From Solobacterium sp. (lineage in GTDB: Bacteria; Bacillota_I; Bacilli_A; Erysipelotrichales; Erysipelotrichaceae), in the NCBI GenBank assembly GCA_015256455.1, contig JABZMB010000051.1, forward strand, positions 1-8,823: a stretch of 8,823 nucleotides of DNA, read 5' to 3'. The notes beneath the pieces are model-generated. The model was not told the origin of the DNA. It saw nothing but the letters and a program-made list of their open reading frames with translations, and searched no databases. The stretch's first letter is position 1; each line of letters starts with the position of its first letter. The translations under genes were made by a program, and so were the position numbers. Of this stretch, positions 5,350 to 8,823 are shown piece after piece.

Positions 5350-8300
5350 TGGCGAAAAAGGTATTTCATAAAAATGTATTTCGCTTAATCAAGTCGACAA
5401 AAGGTCGATTCTTTTCACTATCCGCAATCGTATCGATTGGTGTAGCGTTTTTTATTGGTGTCAGTGCAAGTGCACCAATGATGGCTGCTAGTGTAGATTA
5501 CTATGATGATAGTTATGACTTAAAGGATTTTACGATCTACTCGAATTATGGATTCAAAGAGGATGATATAGAAGCCTTAAAGAAGGTTGATTATATCAGT
5601 ACAGTTGAGCCAGGTTACTTTGTGGATGAGATTGCCACGAGTGGTGAAGGAACACAACTTGTACGTATACACTCTTATGATTCAACACATACAATTAATC
5701 GATTTAAGCTTGTAGAAGGACGTATGCCGCAAAATGACCATGAGGTTGTTGCGGAGCGTAGTGGAAATATTAAATCTGGTTTTGAAGTAGGGGATACTGT
5801 AAAACTGTCACTTCCTGATGGTTCTAGAAGTGGTGTTTTACCAGTGCAGGAAGTAACGGTTGTCGGTGTAATTGATACACCTCTATATCTAAATATGTCT
5901 AAAGAAACAAGTACTTTAGATAACTTACCAATTAATTCATATCTCTATATTCCTTCTTCTGCATTTGATTCTTCGAATTATTTAGAACTAAATATATTAA
6001 CGGAAGATGGTAAAAAATTATCTTCATTTTCAGATTCGTATGATACTTACATCGCGGAAGTAAAACAGAAGATTGAAGCACTTGCGTCAACACAACAAAC
6101 AGAAACTGCACATAAGATTAAAGAAGACGCAATGAGCGAGTACAACGATGGTATGCAAAAGTACATCGATGGAACAAAGCAATACCAAGATGCACTAGAT
6201 AGCTATCAAAAAGAAATTGCGGATGCTCAACAAAAACTATCTGAAAGTAGAGCAGATGTCGCTAGTGGGGAAGTAGAGATTGCGAATGCAAAAGATAAAC
6301 TTGTTAGTGCGCAAAATGCTTTAAATACAGAAAAGCTTAACCGACAAGCAGAGCTTGATCATCAACAGGAAATCATCAACCTGAATCGTGCAACACTAGA
6401 ATCCAGTCAACAAACTTTAAATGATCAAAAGTCTACTCTGGAACAGAATGAGCACGATCTTACCATAGCCTTAACTGCGATACCGGATGCGATTTCTTTA
6501 TATCAAACAGAAATTCAATTTAGACAAGGTATCGCACAATATGGAATTAGTCCGACAACACCAGTATCGCTTTTAACAATGTTTCGAGCTGATTTAAGAC
6601 AGTTATGTGATGCAATGTTTCCAGAAGGATATGCTGGCAAAACAATTGGGGATTTACAGAGTGCTTTAGATGATCACTTACAACAAATCGATCAAAACTT
6701 CTCATTGACTGCCTCTACAAAGGAAGATCGATTAGTTGAGTTACAGAACTTACAAACACAATATACAAATGACCTAGCAACTGTTCAGAATGCTTTGACA
6801 GTGACGATTCCTGCATCTCAACAACAAATTACAGATGGTTTAACTGCACTTGACCAAGCTCAACAACAACTCGGCCAAGGACAGTCTACGTTAAACCAAA
6901 AGATTGCGGATGGTCAGGCTGATATTGATGCAGGTTGGCAAGCAGTATACACAAACGAAAATAAACTGGCAGACGCAAGAGTACAGATTGCGGATGGTGA
7001 AGCACAATTAAATACTGCAATTACAGAAGGCACAAAGAAGTTAAATGATGCATTAGAAGAGTTAAATCTTTCGAAGGCAAAGCTAGCGGATGCGAAAAAG
7101 AAAATTGATGATTTAGCGGAAGGAAAGTGGACAATACTAGATCGTAAATCACATTATGCAAGTGTGACATTCAAGAATACCATACAGCAAATGGAGGCTA
7201 TTTCTCGTGTATTCCCTGCATTCTTTATCTTGGTTGCAGCACTTGTGTGTCTAACAACAATGACACGTCTTGTTGAAGAACAACGTAATGAAATTGGTAC
7301 TTTGCGAGCACTAGGATATACAAAGTGGCAGTGCACGTTGAAGTATTTATTCTATGCAATCTCTGCAACCCTGATTGGTATTGTTGTGGGAAGTATACTA
7401 GGACTGAGTTCTTTCCCATTGATTATTTATCATGCATGGAGAATGATGTATATCTTACCTCCAATTCGCTTTGTAGTACCTTCAGGTCTAATTAGCTTAA
7501 CAGCGATGGTATTTATTTTTGCGATGAGTATTGCGACTTGGTTTGCATGCAAGGCAGATACACAGGACGTCCCATCACAACTGATGCGACCAAAAGCACC
7601 ACCAATGGGTAAGAAGACATTCTTGGAGAATATTCCATTGATTTGGAATCATCTTAGCTTTACGGATAAAGTAACGATGCGTAATATCTTCCGTTATAAA
7701 AAACGGTTTTTTATGACGATTGTAGGTGTCGCAGGATGTACTGCACTCATGTTAATTGGATTTGGTATTCGTGATTCCATTTTGAACATGGTAGATATTA
7801 ACTTTAAAGATATTATCCAGTATGATGGCATGGTTAGTTTTGAAGATGACGCAAGTGAACAAGTAAAAGCGGAAGCTTTAAAAGAGATAAAATCAACTGA
7901 GAATGTTATAGATGCGCATATTGGCTTTGTTTATACAAGTAAGACGTATGATGATAGGGTTGATGAGACTGCTTCAGTTCATGTTTTTGATTCAAAAGAA
8001 ATCAACCGTGAGTTTAACTTACGTACACGAATTGGCCATAAACCTATTTCACTAACTGATGATGGTGTTATCATCAATGAAAAGTTAGCTGAGAATCTAG
8101 GTGTTCATGTTGGAAATAAGATTACCATCGAAGATGCAGATGGAAATCCACATGAGGTAAACGTTAGTGGTATTACAGAAATGTATATCAATCATTTTGT
8201 CATAATGAGTCGTCAGTATTACAAAGAAGTATTTGGTAAAGAAGCTGTTAGTAATATCATCTACCTATCTACGACCGGTGATGATGCGGCCCAAAAGCTA

Positions 8301-8792
8301 CTAGCAAATGATATTTCAACGATGCAAGGTGTTGAAGGTGTTTCATTGTATAGTGGTCAACTTGATAACTTCAATTCTATGGTTAAAGGTTTAAATGGTA
8401 TTATTTGGGTACTAATCATATCGAGTATGTTACTAGCATTTGTTGTACTAAGTAATTTAATTACAGTTAATATCAGTGAAAGACAACGTGAGATTGCGAC
8501 CTTAAAGGTTCTTGGTTTTAGAAGGGCTGAGGTTAAGAAGTATATCTTTAAAGAAAACAATCTGCTTGCTGGAATTGGTGGTATTGTTGGAATTCCAGTG
8601 GGTATCGCATTACATCGTTATATAATGCGTACTGTAGAGATGGACTATTTGATGTTTGGAAGAAACATTGAATGGATAAGCTTCTTCTATGCATTTGTAT
8701 TAACGATACTATTTAGTGTGATAGTCAATCGTATGATGACTAAGAGACTAAATGACATTCGTATGGTAGAGAGTCTAAAGAGTGTAGAATAA
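5349..8792 (+). CDS. FtsX-like ABC permease with a long extracellular coiled-coil hairpin
   Basis: The product is 1147 residues, far longer than MacB (about 650). After TM1 (about 22-42) comes a MacB-like extracellular part (about 50-235, with LVEGRMP and VVGVIDTP). A coiled coil follows (about 255-378), then a tip (379-447) and a returning coil (448-592). TM2-TM4 (about 622-642, 668-690, 714-733) form the first FtsX domain, with EEQRNEIGTLRALGYTKWQ between TM2 and TM3. TM5 (787-808) leads to a second extracellular domain (about 810-1014). TM6-TM8 (about 1017-1041, 1072-1092, 1110-1130) form the second FtsX domain, with the matching SERQREIATLKVLGFRRAE. Both halves of the pore are thus in one chain, which needs only an ATPase dimer. 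The ATG at 5349 sits in TAATG with the ATPase stop, with GGAG at 5334-5337 upstream; a GTG at 5343 gives only two more residues. Substrate unknown; peptide export or resistance, lipid or lipoprotein handling, and control of wall enzymes are all possible. Confidence 0.9.
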   Translation: MAKKVFHKNVFRLIKSTKGRFFSLSAIVSIGVAFFIGVSASAPMMAASVDYYDDSYDLKDFTIYSNYGFKEDDIEALKKVDYISTVEPGYFVDEIATSGEGTQLVRIHSYDSTHTINRFKLVEGRMPQNDHEVVAERSGNIKSGFEVGDTVKLSLPDGSRSGVLPVQEVTVVGVIDTPLYLNMSKETSTLDNLPINSYLYIPSSAFDSSNYLELNILTEDGKKLSSFSDSYDTYIAEVKQKIEALASTQQTETAHKIKEDAMSEYNDGMQKYIDGTKQYQDALDSYQKEIADAQQKLSESRADVASGEVEIANAKDKLVSAQNALNTEKLNRQAELDHQQEIINLNRATLESSQQTLNDQKSTLEQNEHDLTIALTAIPDAISLYQTEIQFRQGIAQYGISPTTPVSLLTMFRADLRQLCDAMFPEGYAGKTIGDLQSALDDHLQQIDQNFSLTASTKEDRLVELQNLQTQYTNDLATVQNALTVTIPASQQQITDGLTALDQAQQQLGQGQSTLNQKIADGQADIDAGWQAVYTNENKLADARVQIADGEAQLNTAITEGTKKLNDALEELNLSKAKLADAKKKIDDLAEGKWTILDRKSHYASVTFKNTIQQMEAISRVFPAFFILVAALVCLTTMTRLVEEQRNEIGTLRALGYTKWQCTLKYLFYAISATLIGIVVGSILGLSSFPLIIYHAWRMMYILPPIRFVVPSGLISLTAMVFIFAMSIATWFACKADTQDVPSQLMRPKAPPMGKKTFLENIPLIWNHLSFTDKVTMRNIFRYKKRFFMTIVGVAGCTALMLIGFGIRDSILNMVDINFKDIIQYDGMVSFEDDASEQVKAEALKEIKSTENVIDAHIGFVYTSKTYDDRVDETASVHVFDSKEINREFNLRTRIGHKPISLTDDGVIINEKLAENLGVHVGNKITIEDADGNPHEVNVSGITEMYINHFVIMSRQYYKEVFGKEAVSNIIYLSTTGDDAAQKLLANDISTMQGVEGVSLYSGQLDNFNSMVKGLNGIIWVLIISSMLLAFVVLSNLITVNISERQREIATLKVLGFRRAEVKKYIFKENNLLAGIGGIVGIPVGIALHRYIMRTVEMDYLMFGRNIEWISFFYAFVLTILFSVIVNRMMTKRLNDIRMVESLKSVE

Positions 8793-8823
8793 TGAATTAT
8801 ACCTATATACTTGAATGTGAAGA
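8792..8823 (+). CDS. Probable GIY-YIG nuclease-family protein, first ten codons (cut by window end)
   Basis: An ATG at 8792 overlaps the permease stop in TAATG and opens a frame running off the window: MNYTYILECE. Small stand-alone GIY-YIG proteins (the UPF0213, YhbQ/YazA group) commonly start with M-x-Y-x-YIL-C-x-DG, and the YIL stretch is the first half of the GIY-YIG signature. The next residues would be expected to include DGSLYTG-like sequence, which is outside the window. The exact junction repeats that between ATPase and permease and suggests translational coupling. Ten residues are thin evidence; the call rests on the motif and its position at the very N-terminus. Confidence 0.6.
   Translation, partial: MNYTYILECE

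Noticed and set aside
1..8823. Mobile elements, CRISPR arrays, tRNA or rRNA genes
   Set aside because: I saw no transposase or integrase sequence, no regularly spaced direct repeats and no tRNA-like cloverleaf in the intergenic regions, which are short and otherwise explained.

Overview
The window is AT-rich bacterial DNA with plus-strand genes only. Shine-Dalgarno sites are typical of low-GC Gram-positive bacteria, intrinsic terminators are clear, and TGG is used normally for Trp. A long secreted coiled-coil surface protein, a HemW end and an S15 gene all fit Bacillota. Overall composition and the S15 sequence would suit an Erysipelotrichia-like lineage, but that placement is a guess.

Layout: (1) 1-417 is the 3' end of hemW, closed by a perfect 16-bp hairpin. 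(2) 454-668 is an AT-rich intergenic stretch with a tentative promoter and a short perfect inverted repeat. (3) 669-4130 encodes a 1153-residue secreted protein with a signal peptide, a long coiled coil, a CAP (SCP/PR-1-like) domain, a second long coiled coil, a charged low-complexity tail, a C-terminal membrane helix and KKKR. A terminator follows. (4) 4195-4605 is a self-contained rpsO (ribosomal protein S15) unit with an extended -10 promoter, a structured leader that looks like an S15 autoregulatory site, the gene, and a strong terminator. (5) 4648-8823 is a tightly packed operon: an ABC ATPase of the MacB/LolD type, a 1147-residue FtsX-like permease whose first extracellular region carries a very long coiled-coil hairpin, and the first ten codons of a probable GIY-YIG nuclease-family protein running off the window. 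Both junctions in this operon are TAATG overlaps.

How the genes may work together: the ATPase and permease form one transporter of the MacB/FtsEX (type VII ABC, mechanotransmission) class. The two most unusual proteins here, the permease and the CAP surface protein, are both built as coil - compact domain - coil. Each could therefore project a domain on a long stalk from the membrane or wall. They flank rpsO and are separated by terminators, so they are not co-transcribed as one unit, and any functional link is speculative. The best candidates for something under-described are the coil-CAP-coil surface protein with no canonical LPXTG motif, the coiled-coil-hairpin permease, and the inverted repeats lying between the -35 and -10 elements of two promoters.
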